Origin: Tritrichomonas musculus
Taxonomy: Eukaryota; Parabasalia; Tritrichomonadida; Tritrichomonadidae
Length of the DNA: 64,000 nucleotides
Direction of reading: 5' to 3'
Assembly (NCBI GenBank): GCA_039105265.1
Contig: JAPFFF010000029.1
Coordinates: forward strand, 558,001 to 622,000
The notes below the pieces were generated by a model. That model saw only the letters and a list, made by a program, of their open reading frames with translations, was not told the origin of the DNA and made no database searches. This document shows positions 9,221 to 20,400 of this stretch, one piece after another (the first letter of the stretch is position 1; every line of letters starts with the position of its first letter). The position numbers were made by a program, and so were the translations under genes.

Positions 9221-12200
9221 TTAGAACTTTATTTTTCGTTCAAAATGAGGAATATTAATTTGTTGATAAGATGATGATTTTCTAAAACAATTACTACCAT
9301 CTAATAAATTAAAAACTATTTCTTCACCTTTATACATTCTTTCATATAATTCTTCAACTGTAATATTCATTCGTTTACATTGGTTTAAGATACATTGCTT
9401 CGGTATACCTTTACATCGAATATGATAACCTTCATTACCGTGTTCATCAACTAATATATCAAGATATGATTTCTTACCTAATGCAATTAATTTTCTTGAA
9501 TAAACAGAACCAACAGATCCATCAAATGAATCAAAATCACAATGAAATTGAGTCATATTAGTACCTATTAATTCTTTACCATATTTTTGTTTAAATATTT
9601 GTGCTATCTTTGATACATCAATTTCTTTTAAATGAAGGCTGTCACAATCAGTGTAGTATATATCGATATTATTCTGTTCTGCTGTACTTATTACTTTATT
9701 CATTATATGTTTACTATACGATAACACAGTTGCACCAAATTGAGGAAGATTAAAATGACTATTAATAGGTTTCAATCTCTTTACATATATATTATTTATT
9801 TCTTTATTCTCTATAACTTCTGTAATATAATTATAATGTTTCCATATATATTTAATTGCATTATTTTTAGGTATACATTTCGTTTCTGTTGTTGTTGCTT
9901 TTAATATTGATTTACCGTAAATTGAATTTAACAGTAGCTTTATTGTTTGTTCTAATGGGTTCTTATCTTCTTTATATCTTTTTCTAAGATTAAACAATTT
10001 TTCAATAAATATATTAATCTTATTATTAAAACCTTCATCAAAGTAGTATCCTCTAATAAATTCATAATCAAATTCATAAAATTCTATTAAATCAAGAAAA
10101 GCTCTCTTATCTATATAATAATTATTAATAGGGTTATTGTTATATTTTTTAGACCCTTGTTTGTCTTTACTAAATATTTGTCCAAATTTATAAGGTTTAT
10201 CAGATTTGCATTTTATTTTTGTAATATTTATTTCAATAAAGAACTGATCATATTTTAATAATTTTTCTGTATTAATCAACGACGGTATTATTTTGGGTAG
10301 ACCTTGTGCTATACCTGGCATAATACTCATTGCACTGGGATATAATGAAACAGCATCAAAATCTTGTATTCTATCTTCTATATATTGTTTTTCATTATTA
10401 GCAGTCATAGTTCTACCTCCATTCACACATCGTTGAATAAAATTCTGTGGTTTACTACTTAATTGGTAACACTTGTCGAAACAACCAAATTTAAAAGCAT
10501 AATAATAACCTATCGAACTAATAGAGATAAAATTATGAACATTCGGTACATCAGTATTTGTTTGTTTAAATACTTCTATTAGATCACGATTAAATTTTTC
10601 TACTCCTTTCATTAATACAATACAATCAAGCTTACAATAATATATAGCGTATTTCATTATATCTATCTTCATATCATCATATGCACCACAAGCTTTAGCA
10701 TTATTTATTAATTGTTTCCAATCTTCTTTTATTTGTTTAAACTTTAATTTATCTTTATTCTCTAAATAATACTGTAATTGAAATTCAAGTGCACTTACAT
10801 ATTGTCTTTTTATATTCTTTTCTGTATATATTCGATAAGTCATTATCTCTTTATGAGTAGAAAGTTGAAACATTTTTGCAAAAGATGATAATGCAGCTGG
10901 TATAAGTGAATAACTATTTCTAAATGTTAATCTCTTCTCTATTACATTTATCGTACTTTTATCTTTTGCTTTAATCTCTTTATACTTAGTCATAACTATT
11001 TGTAATATTGTACCATTTCTTTCTGTTATTTGTACATCCCACCCTATTGTATTAATAAAGAAACAAGCATCATATTTAAGATTATGAAAATATGTTAATG
11101 AATTATTTTCTAATGATTTCAATAATCTGTCTGAAATATTGGGTCCGTCAAATATCATTTTATGAATTAATTCTTTTGTTCTATATATTGTAATATTAAG
11201 ATAAGGTTTATGTGGTGAAACAGTAGTATCAGTTTCAAAATCAGAATAATATATTTTTGACCATTCTCTCTCTTTTTTCGTTTCTGATGAATCTATTAAT
11301 TTTGTACATAAATCAGGATCATAATCTAAATCAACATAATCATTTAAATGACTATTATATTCGTTTGTTGCTAATATATTCATTTCACAATTCTTTATAT
11401 CTCTAAATTTATTTTCTTTAAATAACTTACGTAATATCGTCATAAGATTTACATTATTTAATGGTTTGTTTATCATATAATGATTCTTGTATAATAATAA
11501 ATCTACAGTTCTATTAAAATCTTTAGCCCATTCTTTCTTTCTTGTATCTATCTTTATTTGTTGTTGATGCTTTGTATCATATTTCTCTTCTATACGTCTT
11601 ACAATAAAATGACATTTAAAATGTTTTGCTAACTCATATATCATATTGTTAGGTACTAAACGTGTTTTAATCATAAATCTCATGTGATTAATTTCATTTT
11701 CTGTAAATACTTTTGATTGAATACAAGCATATACTAAACAATTATCTTTATAATTCTTCTTATCTATTGTTTTGAATATTTGATATTGTGTTAAATCTAA
11801 ATCAGATAAATTAATATATGGAAAGAACCCACCTTCATGATTATCTCTATAATCTTCATCTATTTCTATTTCTTCTTCATATAACTGTCCTTTATTATCT
11901 TGTTTATCTACTGCAAATGTTGTTTTTCTACCTTTCTTTCGATTATGTACGAATAATAATTGATATTTAGATGGAATAAATGAATTACCGATAAAAGGGT
12001 TATTATCAGAACAATCATAGTTTAAATCTATTGTACCTGATATGTGTCCTATAGTTGAATCTATCTTTCTTTCTTGTGATAAAGTAAACCATTTATATTG
12101 TTCACCATCTAATGATTCACTTTTAACTACTACACCCTTTTTATTATTTTTATGTAAATGTCTTAATGTTTCTGTAAATGCTAATCTCTTATCTTCATCA

Positions 12201-12376
12201 TCTCCTATATCTATATCAAATGATATTTCTTTATTAGCTTTCGACATAAACTCTCTTAAATATTTCTTGAACTTAGTTTTATTTTTTACTTCTTTTATTC
12301 TCTGTTTATATTCTTTTCTTGCTTCTGTTTTTGCAGTTGAATAAAGATCAACAGATATATCAAATAAATAACTCAT
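9221..12376 (-). CDS. polB: Protein-primed family B DNA polymerase
   Basis: The 1051-residue replicative polymerase has a complete proofreading exonuclease: Exo I YYSDFETDT (about 376), Exo II YFHNLKYDACFF (about 430) and Exo III YYCKLDC (about 583). The palm motifs are A DFDAVSLYPSAM (about 677), B LLLNSIYGKSI (about 818) and C YYTDCDSLHL (about 910), with KKSY following. The SLYP/NSxYG/YTDxDS set and length fit polymerases of Polintons and adintoviruses, which prime from a terminal protein. The first 350 residues are an extension in which DNCLVYACIQS and LLLYKNHYMI recall a Cys/His hydrolase-like fold; this part is uncertain. The gene opposes the + strand genes on either side. Confidence 0.95.
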   Translation of the reverse strand: MSYLFDISVDLYSTAKTEARKEYKQRIKEVKNKTKFKKYLREFMSKANKEISFDIDIGDDEDKRLAFTETLRHLHKNNKKGVVVKSESLDGEQYKWFTLSQERKIDSTIGHISGTIDLNYDCSDNNPFIGNSFIPSKYQLLFVHNRKKGRKTTFAVDKQDNKGQLYEEEIEIDEDYRDNHEGGFFPYINLSDLDLTQYQIFKTIDKKNYKDNCLVYACIQSKVFTENEINHMRFMIKTRLVPNNMIYELAKHFKCHFIVRRIEEKYDTKHQQQIKIDTRKKEWAKDFNRTVDLLLYKNHYMINKPLNNVNLMTILRKLFKENKFRDIKNCEMNILATNEYNSHLNDYVDLDYDPDLCTKLIDSSETKKEREWSKIYYSDFETDTTVSPHKPYLNITIYRTKELIHKMIFDGPNISDRLLKSLENNSLTYFHNLKYDACFFINTIGWDVQITERNGTILQIVMTKYKEIKAKDKSTINVIEKRLTFRNSYSLIPAALSSFAKMFQLSTHKEIMTYRIYTEKNIKRQYVSALEFQLQYYLENKDKLKFKQIKEDWKQLINNAKACGAYDDMKIDIMKYAIYYCKLDCIVLMKGVEKFNRDLIEVFKQTNTDVPNVHNFISISSIGYYYAFKFGCFDKCYQLSSKPQNFIQRCVNGGRTMTANNEKQYIEDRIQDFDAVSLYPSAMSIMPGIAQGLPKIIPSLINTEKLLKYDQFFIEINITKIKCKSDKPYKFGQIFSKDKQGSKKYNNNPINNYYIDKRAFLDLIEFYEFDYEFIRGYYFDEGFNNKINIFIEKLFNLRKRYKEDKNPLEQTIKLLLNSIYGKSILKATTTETKCIPKNNAIKYIWKHYNYITEVIENKEINNIYVKRLKPINSHFNLPQFGATVLSYSKHIMNKVISTAEQNNIDIYYTDCDSLHLKEIDVSKIAQIFKQKYGKELIGTNMTQFHCDFDSFDGSVGSVYSRKLIALGKKSYLDILVDEHGNEGYHIRCKGIPKQCILNQCKRMNITVEELYERMYKGEEIVFNLLDGSNCFRKSSSYQQINIPHFERKIKF

Positions 12377-12408
12377 TTAATGAAAAATAAAAAATAAAAA
12401 TAATAAAA

Positions 12409-12419
12409 TATCACGCTAT
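12409..12419 (+). promoter_or_regulatory. TATCACGCTAT motif upstream of the polymerase gene
   Basis: Third copy of the motif, 33-43 bp upstream of the polymerase ATG but on the strand opposite to that gene. It lies in the 56-bp gap between the polymerase start and the penton stop. A site that works in either orientation would fit an operator better than a directional core promoter. Confidence 0.45.
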
Positions 12420-12432
12420 AATAAATATATCT

Positions 12433-13164
12433 TCATTTTGTTAGAATATCATATATATCTGCATTTGTACTTGGTTTTATTTTTAATGTAATAAATAATG
12501 GAGACTTTAATATAACGGGTTGAAACATAAAATCAACTAATCTCATTTCAAGATATTTTAATGAATCTGTATTCACTTTTATTTTTATAGGTTTTGTTAT
12601 ATCATAATTCACTATCAATGCTTCTTGATCTAATATCATTGTATCTATGTTTGCAATAATACTAGGTGTATATTCTTTGTCGCCTATAGCAGAATGAGTT
12701 GCTACACCTTGTAATGAAACCAAATATAATTTATTAGCAAAATCTAATATAGGTAGATCAGGTACTTTCTTTTCTTCATTTGCATTCACTTCAAAATAAG
12801 AACAATTAAAGAAACCTGTAATCAATTTTGCTCTATGACTTCCTTCTTTAAATATTATGTTTTCAGTAGATGTTAATGATATTGTTCTGTTATTTATATT
12901 TTTAAATTCTATAATCTTCTGACATGTATTTAGAAATTTAACTAAATAATTAAATGAATAATTATATGCTTCTTCAAAATCTATTCTTATTTCTTTATTA
13001 GCTGTTTCAAATATTAGATAATCATCTTCTGTCGTCATTAAAATATTAACTTTTGTATTAATCGATGATACATAATATTTAACAAATTCGCATTTCCATG
13101 GTATATCGATATTAAATCTAACAGTATTATAATTATCTGATTTACTTTGAATTGAATACAACAT
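12433..13164 (-). CDS. Candidate penton (minor capsid, single jelly-roll) protein
   Basis: A 243-residue protein expected at capsid vertices. The layout follows the Polinton/adintovirus minor capsid pattern: an early strand pair, a helical YNYSFNYLVKFLNTCQK segment (about 88-104), an I-F-K / LITGFFN segment where relatives have 'L...LGF' (about 125-140), ANKLYLVSLQGVATHSAIGD (about 160-179) matching the usual 'iYvysDi...vGd' strand, and a closing LEMRLVDFMFQP..(17)..KIKPS resembling 'IEI.L.D..G..V'. No membrane segment. It is coded with the polymerase on the - strand and is divergent from the fibre genes, with only 19 bp between start codons. Assignment is by pattern and could be wrong. Confidence 0.55.
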   Translation of the reverse strand: MLYSIQSKSDNYNTVRFNIDIPWKCEFVKYYVSSINTKVNILMTTEDDYLIFETANKEIRIDFEEAYNYSFNYLVKFLNTCQKIIEFKNINNRTISLTSTENIIFKEGSHRAKLITGFFNCSYFEVNANEEKKVPDLPILDFANKLYLVSLQGVATHSAIGDKEYTPSIIANIDTMILDQEALIVNYDITKPIKIKVNTDSLKYLEMRLVDFMFQPVILKSPLFITLKIKPSTNADIYDILTK

Positions 13165-13183
13165 TATTTAATTTCAAAATAAA

Positions 13184-16100
13184 ATGTCTTTAGCACTGTA
13201 TTCTTGTAAAAGTAAAGAAGCATATAAATTAAGATCAAATGATATAGAAATAAGTATTAATGAAGATGAACAAATTAATTTCGAAAATACAAACGATCCT
13301 GAAAAAATGGTTCAATTCAATTGTATATATAATAAAGATGAGATTACTACTCTTTTAGGTACACAGGGTTTCACACCAGAACAATTTGTTGAACTCCCTA
13401 TTTCTGGCGGATATAAATTATATCATTTTAATGATGAAAACTTTAATACTATTTCTAATGAAGGTTATTGTGCAACATATAAAAAATTATTTGAATTATT
13501 AAATACTAGTACTAAAAATTTAAATTCATTACTTAATAAATTAGGATCTAATATAAAATTTCTTCAAAATGCTTCATTAACAATAATAGGGAGTGATGAA
13601 ACAAAAGACGTATCAATTTATAAAAATCTCATTTCAGCACTAAATATAAATAACGAAAATATATCAGGTGTAATAAATCATATCTATGAAATAATTTCTT
13701 CTATTGATTCATTTTCAGTAGACGAATTTCTAAAAACAATACTACAAAAAGATGAAGAAATGACATCAATTATATTAAATACTGAAACAAATAATTATAT
13801 ATCAACTCAAGTATCAATAACAAAATATAAAGAATTAGTATCTGAATTAGAAAAATTAACAATTGTTCTTACTCAAATATTAATAGTTGAACCAACAAAT
13901 GATTTAACATATATTGAAGAAACGAAAACAAAGAAAGAAGGACCTGACGAATTATCAAATGATTCAAATCAATATATCTATACATATTCAACTAAATCAA
14001 AGCATGTTGATACATTTACAGAATTAATTAATCAATTAAGCATTTCAACTTCTAATATTGAAAAATGGGTGACGAAAATAGAACAAATTAAAACTTCAGG
14101 TATAGATCCAAATTCTAAATGTTCATTAAATGATTTAAAATATATTGATACAACTAATTCAATTAAAACAATTAAACCTAATACATTAAACAATCTAATA
14201 ACTAAATTAAGCGAAAATAATAATAATCTACATACTTGGTTATCATCTAAAGAAAGTAGTGATAGTGATTTCAATGAATATATAAAGAATTTAAATGATA
14301 TGGAGTTATTAGTTTGTATGAAGAAAGGTGATGAATATGTTTTTCAAAAATTAAAAGTTCATAAAAATGATAAATCTACTACTACCCCTACTGATGCTAT
14401 TATCGAATCATCTATAGAGGGACAGTTTGTTGATGAAACTAATAATGTGATATTAGATTTAAACAATTTAGCAGATATTCAAGAATTAGAGAAAAATAAT
14501 GTAGCTGTTAATATGTCTTTAATTGAATCTATTAATGTTGTGTTTGATACTTATAAAACATTAGGAATAGTTATTAAACACACATTTCAGCTTTTAAATA
14601 GTTGTGTATTAAGCCCTAGTACTCATTTCGTAATTAATACATCTAAATTTTTATGGAATAATTATATTTATCCAAGTATTAGATACGGAGTAGATCAATA
14701 TGGGAGATTAAAGAAATATGTTATTAATTTTGGAGATGATAATGAATTTATACCTACAAATGTTGAAGATGATTCTTATATTTTGAAATATTTAAAAAAT
14801 AAAGTGATAGCAACAGAAGAAATAGCTATTAATACATGGAATGATTTATATGATTTCTTCAGAGATGCGACTTCAGAATTTTATGTAGTATTTGGTAGCA
14901 TGTTTCTTACAATAGCTATACTATCACAAGATTGCACTGCACCTAATGCAAGAGCATTAGAAGAAGATGATGAACTTGATAATTTAGAAGAAATATTTGA
15001 ACCTAATAAATATTCTATTGTTGATGTAATATACAAATTAAAAAATAAATTATATAATCATATTAAAAATCATCCTTCATCATCAGGTTCTTCATCATCA
15101 TCTGATTCTAATTTTACTGTTAAAAACGGTTTCTCTGCTTACGACATAAAAGTTAAAGATTTGTATAATACTACAATGATAATAAATGAAAAGAACTATA
15201 ATATACTACAAATTAATATTTCAAATGAATTCTCTGAAATAACTGAGAAAACTAATATTTTTAAAATTATATTGAGAAATAATATTTTATATGACGTAGA
15301 TGGGAATTTAATGAAAGAATTCTTTATTTATATTAAAAATCAACATATTTATAATCCTGTAATTTCAAGAACTGAAACAAACTCATATAATGTTGTAAAT
15401 CAGAGTGAAGAAAATAAATTTTATATTGCATTTGAAACAATTAATCCTTACGATTTGTATATTAGCGGTGAATTAAGTATTCAATATCTGTTATCACAAG
15501 ATTCATTGATATCAAATAAACCTACTATTAAATGTGATATTATTGAAGCAGAAAATGCATTAAAGTTATACAAGAATGATAATTTATATTTATACTTACC
15601 AGATATCATAACTGAAGAAACATTAGAAATAGAAGCACCTAATTCAAATAAAGTAGAAAAAGAGTTTTATAAAATTATCTATAAAATACCGACCGATTAT
15701 GTTATTCCGATTAATATGAAATTTATATTTAAAGAATTTTGTTTTGGTAATGAATGGGACTTAATATGGAATGGATCTAAATGGGTTGAAAATAATTGTA
15801 AAGGTTTAATTAGAGGTAAGGTTTCATCTAAATTAAGAAAAGTAAATACAAAACAAAACTCTGATGGTGCTATAGGTTGCTTTATTTTAATTAAAGATAC
15901 AAAAACACATCATTCAATTATACCTGAAAATGAAAACGGTTTATTATATAGTTTAATTGAAAACAGTAATATAGATACAACAATTTATTATACGCATAAA
16001 GATGAAAGTTATGATGGTGCTTTATATGACGTAGAATGGTATTTTGATAAAAAATTAAACGGTGCAAAATGTGACGGATATGATATGTTAAATATTTACT

Positions 16101-17452
16101 TCACATTCGGTAATCTATCGAGTGGTAAGTTTAATTACTTAAATATTAAAAAAATAGAATTAACTATTACATTAAAAGGTTCATCTATATCTAATACATT
16201 GTCATTTGAAAGTACTGGTGTAAGACGAACAACTAAAAACGACAGAGCATATATTGATCTCGTACCGATTATAGATACTATTGAACAACTTGCTTATAAA
16301 TGGGAGTACTCTAATATTAAATCTAGAGATATTGAACTGTATTTAAGAAAAGATTTAGTAGATCCAATCGAGGAAATAAACTGGGATCCAAACACTAACC
16401 CATTTCAATATATAATTCGAAATCAATTTTATGAAATTACACCTAGACCTGATGCTGCTTCAACATTATATACTGATTTTAATATTACATCATCCAAAAT
16501 AATAACTGCTGATAATATTACAACAATGAGAAGTGATTTAAATGTTGTTTCAAATAATTATGATGTAATGAATTATGATGTATCAAAAATAAGAAAAGAA
16601 GTAAATACATTAAATACACAAATGGCTATACAAATAATGAAAACACAATATTTAGAACAAGCTGTTAATTCTATACAAGTTTCTAATGCAATAAAACTTG
16701 CTTTTTCTACACCTATGGCTGTATTAGGTGCGATAGGTTTAGCTGTATCTGCTGTAGGTGTAGATTTCGGTGTTCATACTATTTATAACGGTAATGATGT
16801 TACTAACTTAAATGAAGAGCAACTACAATTAAATTATCCAGATGCTGATACTTCAAATATACAAAATGTAGATGCTGGAGAAATAAATCAAGTTGTTGGT
16901 AGTATAGGTGCTGAACCTGATTTATTAAATAGTTATTGGAATCAATATAGAGATTTAGTTATGGATTTAGATATGTGGGATGGAAATGAAGAAATGTGCG
17001 ATCAAATATTTAATCAATTAAATGAATTAGTACAAACAATAGATAGAGAATTTCCAGGAGCTGAACTACCACCATGGGTATCAGTAATCGTACATGCACC
17101 TGATGTTCGTCTGTTATCAGTTGAAACAAATACAGTTACAGATCAACAAATACTAAATACTTTAATGAAATGGTGTGAAAAAGAATATAAAAGATTAGAT
17201 GATCCAACAAAGTTTAAAGATAATTTTTATAACCCTGATAAAGCTGTATTATCATTATCAGCTACTATAGATATATGTAATAGAATGAGAGATTCAATGA
17301 AATTACCGATAATGATATTAGCTAAAAATATTGAAGCTCTTAATAAAGTTAACATGAATGAATATTATAAGAAGAGTGAAGTCGATGAATTAATAAAAAC
17401 ATATGAAAATAGAATAAGTGCATTAGAAAAGAAATGTGCAAATATAGAGTAA
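13184..17452 (+). CDS. Giant fibre-like protein 1
   Basis: A 1422-residue, probably extended virion surface or attachment protein. Residues 1-500 are helical and Asn/Ser/Thr-rich. A Ser-rich linker (SSSGSSSSSDSN, about 630) precedes a beta-rich module (about 670-1120) shared with the next gene, marked by FCFGNEWDLIWNGSKW and LYTDFNITSSKIITADNITT. A coiled coil follows, then a hydrophobic Ala/Gly stretch (MAVLGAIGLAVSAVGV, about 1178-1193), and the end is NEYYKKSEVDELIKTYENRI plus a final coil. The 'YxKSEVD' phrase is typical of phage and viral tail-fibre stalks. It lies 29 bp before its paralogue, so the pair is probably co-expressed late. Receptor binding is inference. Confidence 0.65.
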   Translation: MSLALYSCKSKEAYKLRSNDIEISINEDEQINFENTNDPEKMVQFNCIYNKDEITTLLGTQGFTPEQFVELPISGGYKLYHFNDENFNTISNEGYCATYKKLFELLNTSTKNLNSLLNKLGSNIKFLQNASLTIIGSDETKDVSIYKNLISALNINNENISGVINHIYEIISSIDSFSVDEFLKTILQKDEEMTSIILNTETNNYISTQVSITKYKELVSELEKLTIVLTQILIVEPTNDLTYIEETKTKKEGPDELSNDSNQYIYTYSTKSKHVDTFTELINQLSISTSNIEKWVTKIEQIKTSGIDPNSKCSLNDLKYIDTTNSIKTIKPNTLNNLITKLSENNNNLHTWLSSKESSDSDFNEYIKNLNDMELLVCMKKGDEYVFQKLKVHKNDKSTTTPTDAIIESSIEGQFVDETNNVILDLNNLADIQELEKNNVAVNMSLIESINVVFDTYKTLGIVIKHTFQLLNSCVLSPSTHFVINTSKFLWNNYIYPSIRYGVDQYGRLKKYVINFGDDNEFIPTNVEDDSYILKYLKNKVIATEEIAINTWNDLYDFFRDATSEFYVVFGSMFLTIAILSQDCTAPNARALEEDDELDNLEEIFEPNKYSIVDVIYKLKNKLYNHIKNHPSSSGSSSSSDSNFTVKNGFSAYDIKVKDLYNTTMIINEKNYNILQINISNEFSEITEKTNIFKIILRNNILYDVDGNLMKEFFIYIKNQHIYNPVISRTETNSYNVVNQSEENKFYIAFETINPYDLYISGELSIQYLLSQDSLISNKPTIKCDIIEAENALKLYKNDNLYLYLPDIITEETLEIEAPNSNKVEKEFYKIIYKIPTDYVIPINMKFIFKEFCFGNEWDLIWNGSKWVENNCKGLIRGKVSSKLRKVNTKQNSDGAIGCFILIKDTKTHHSIIPENENGLLYSLIENSNIDTTIYYTHKDESYDGALYDVEWYFDKKLNGAKCDGYDMLNIYFTFGNLSSGKFNYLNIKKIELTITLKGSSISNTLSFESTGVRRTTKNDRAYIDLVPIIDTIEQLAYKWEYSNIKSRDIELYLRKDLVDPIEEINWDPNTNPFQYIIRNQFYEITPRPDAASTLYTDFNITSSKIITADNITTMRSDLNVVSNNYDVMNYDVSKIRKEVNTLNTQMAIQIMKTQYLEQAVNSIQVSNAIKLAFSTPMAVLGAIGLAVSAVGVDFGVHTIYNGNDVTNLNEEQLQLNYPDADTSNIQNVDAGEINQVVGSIGAEPDLLNSYWNQYRDLVMDLDMWDGNEEMCDQIFNQLNELVQTIDREFPGAELPPWVSVIVHAPDVRLLSVETNTVTDQQILNTLMKWCEKEYKRLDDPTKFKDNFYNPDKAVLSLSATIDICNRMRDSMKLPIMILAKNIEALNKVNMNEYYKKSEVDELIKTYENRISALEKKCANIE

Positions 17453-17481
17453 ATGATGTAGTTAATTTTTTTTGGATTTAA

Positions 17482-20400
17482 ATGAGTGATACAACAACTA
17501 AATTCATAGGTGATATTCAATTTAAAGTAGGAGATAGTACACGTAAAGCTAGTCAATTATTAACATTAAGTGATTTAGATGGGTATGTTCAAACCGGGCA
17601 CTTATTTAATGAAGTAGAAGGTATACCTGAATTTAATATTAAAAATAATAATATATTATACGAATCATTTGAATCGAGTACAAATAAATATCATATTCTT
17701 AAATTTGTTAATATACCTGATGATTTTATGAATAAAGTGAATGAAATAACGACACAAACTAATATTTTTAAAATTGTATTAAGAAAGAATATAGTATATG
17801 ACACAAATGGTAATTTAGTTAAAGAATTCTATATTTATGTAAAAGATAAACAAATATATTCTCCTATTATAACAAAAGGTGAAAATGGTTGCTCTATTAA
17901 TAATAGTACGATATTTACATATATTAATATCGCATTTGATGTTAATCTAGATTTTAATCCTTATACATTATGGATGAATGGTGAATTAAGTATTATGAAT
18001 GAATATTTAACAGATTCATTACAAACAGAGAAAGCAATAAAATGTTCAATTATTAAAGCTGATAATGCATTAAAACTACATAAGAGTGATGTAATGTATT
18101 TATATAAACCAAATACAATTACTGAAGATAATGAATATTATAAAATGATTTATAAAATACCTTCTAATTATACTATACCTACTAATCTTCAATTTAAATT
18201 TAATGAATACTGTTTTGGTAATAAATGGGATTTAATATGGAATGGTACAAAATGGGATGGAAATAACATTCAAGGTAGATCAAACGGTATGATTATCAAT
18301 AAATGTAATTCAAGAGCTTATAAAAAAAGTAGTGAAGGCGAACAAGGAGCTATGATTATGATAAAGAAAAGTGAATGGAATTTAAAATTTATAACTGATA
18401 CTAGTATTGTTGAACAAGAAGGGTATATGCAACAATTTTATACGATTTGTTCTAAAAATGATTATATCTTATTTAAAGATGGTTCGTTAAAATCAGCTCA
18501 TGATTATGGATTATGGATTAGAAGTACTGGTTTACAATCATTAGATAATAGAGGGTTATCATACACTAAAGATAAGACTTATGATTGGATGTGTTTTTGT
18601 GGTGTGTTAATGAAAGAGAAAGCAGATTTATTAGATTTATCACAAATTAGTTTGTTATATATGGATTTAATTGCACCTAATTGTGATATAGCAAATAGAT
18701 TATCGTTTAAATTAGATAATACAACGAAACATAATAATACTAAAATCGGTCTATATTATTATTTAGATTTAGTAGGTGTTGATGATACAATAGAAAAAAT
18801 ATTTTATAGATATGAAGATTCTAATATTACAACAAGAGATATTGAACTATATTTGAAAAAAGATTTGGTAGATCCAATCGAAGAAGTAAACTGGGATCAA
18901 CAAACAAACCCTTTTAAATATATTATAGATCAACAATTTTATGAAATAACTCCTAATCCAAATGCAGCAACTACTCTTTATACAGATTATAATATAACTA
19001 GTTCTAAGATTATAACTGCTGATAATATTACGACGATGAGAAGTGATTTAAATATAGTTACTAATAATTTAGATGTTGTTTCGTATGATTTAACTGAAAT
19101 GAATCATAAAGTTAATGTACTAAATTCAGAAATGACAGAAGTTAAAGATATTACTCAACATTTAGAAAATGATGTTAAAAATTTAAGAATTGTATCATAT
19201 ACAGCTTTAGCATTTGGTATAGTAGGTACAGTGAGTAGTGCAACATCTATCGGTATGCAATTGTTCCCACATGGTATTAAAATGATATCAAGCTTTTTTA
19301 GAGGTTTATTTGATAAAGTAAGAGTTGCTGGTGCACCAAATTGGACAAGATTGCAAATGATATTGGGTAACCCTGCAATAAGAAGTATATCAACAGATAT
19401 ATCACCTATTATTGAATGGTGTAATTCATCATACAAACAATTAGATGATATTACTTTTGAAAATGAAGATGATAACCCTAATGAGTATAGTGTATCAGTT
19501 GAATCAGCTTATGAAATTGGGAATCAATTTAGAGAAACATTAAAACCAGTATTTAAATTATTAGCAGAAAAAATAAATGAAATAGAAGCAGAATTTAATT
19601 ATTATCCTACTATTGATGAAATTAATGAAGGATTAAAGAATGCAATATTAAAAGATGAATTAGTTAGAGATGATGTAATAGATGTAGTAGGTAGATTTGT
19701 TAATAAAGAAATACATTTAGAAGCTGAAGATACAATAACTGATGGAATAATTAAAGTACGATTTTTAATACAAAAAATAAGTGAATATAATGATGTAGAT
19801 TATATAGAGAATTTTGTAACTATTAACATTAATAACGGTACTATTAATTATGAAGGGACAAATGATTTCCCAACTTGTACAATGAATGATAAAACAATAA
19901 TCATATCTAATCCAAATAATGAAAAAGTTGGTGGAATACAAATTAAAGAAAATACTGCGAAAAGAAGAATGAAATTTACAATTAATGATCTAGCATATAC
20001 TTGTGATATAGAAGCTTTACATAAAAAGATAGATACATTACATGAACAAACTGAAGCTAATATTGTTTCATTAACTTCTACATTAAATGAATTCCCTACT
20101 ATTGGTGAAGTTAATGCTGCATTAGATGAATTAAAAAATAACCTGTATACGAAAGAAGAAGCAGATAATAAATATGCTTTGAAAACAGATATAAAATCAA
20201 CAGAGAAAATAACCCAAGAATTATCAATAGCTACAAAATTCATAAATGGAACAACAAATGATGAAGATAAAAGAACTTATATCACAAATTTGGATGGAGA
20301 TTTATGTAAAATATTAAAGAAATCATCATTGATAGTAAAAGGTTCTTGCAATAATGAAGATATTTCAGGAGAATATTTGTATGATAGTGAAGATGTAGAA

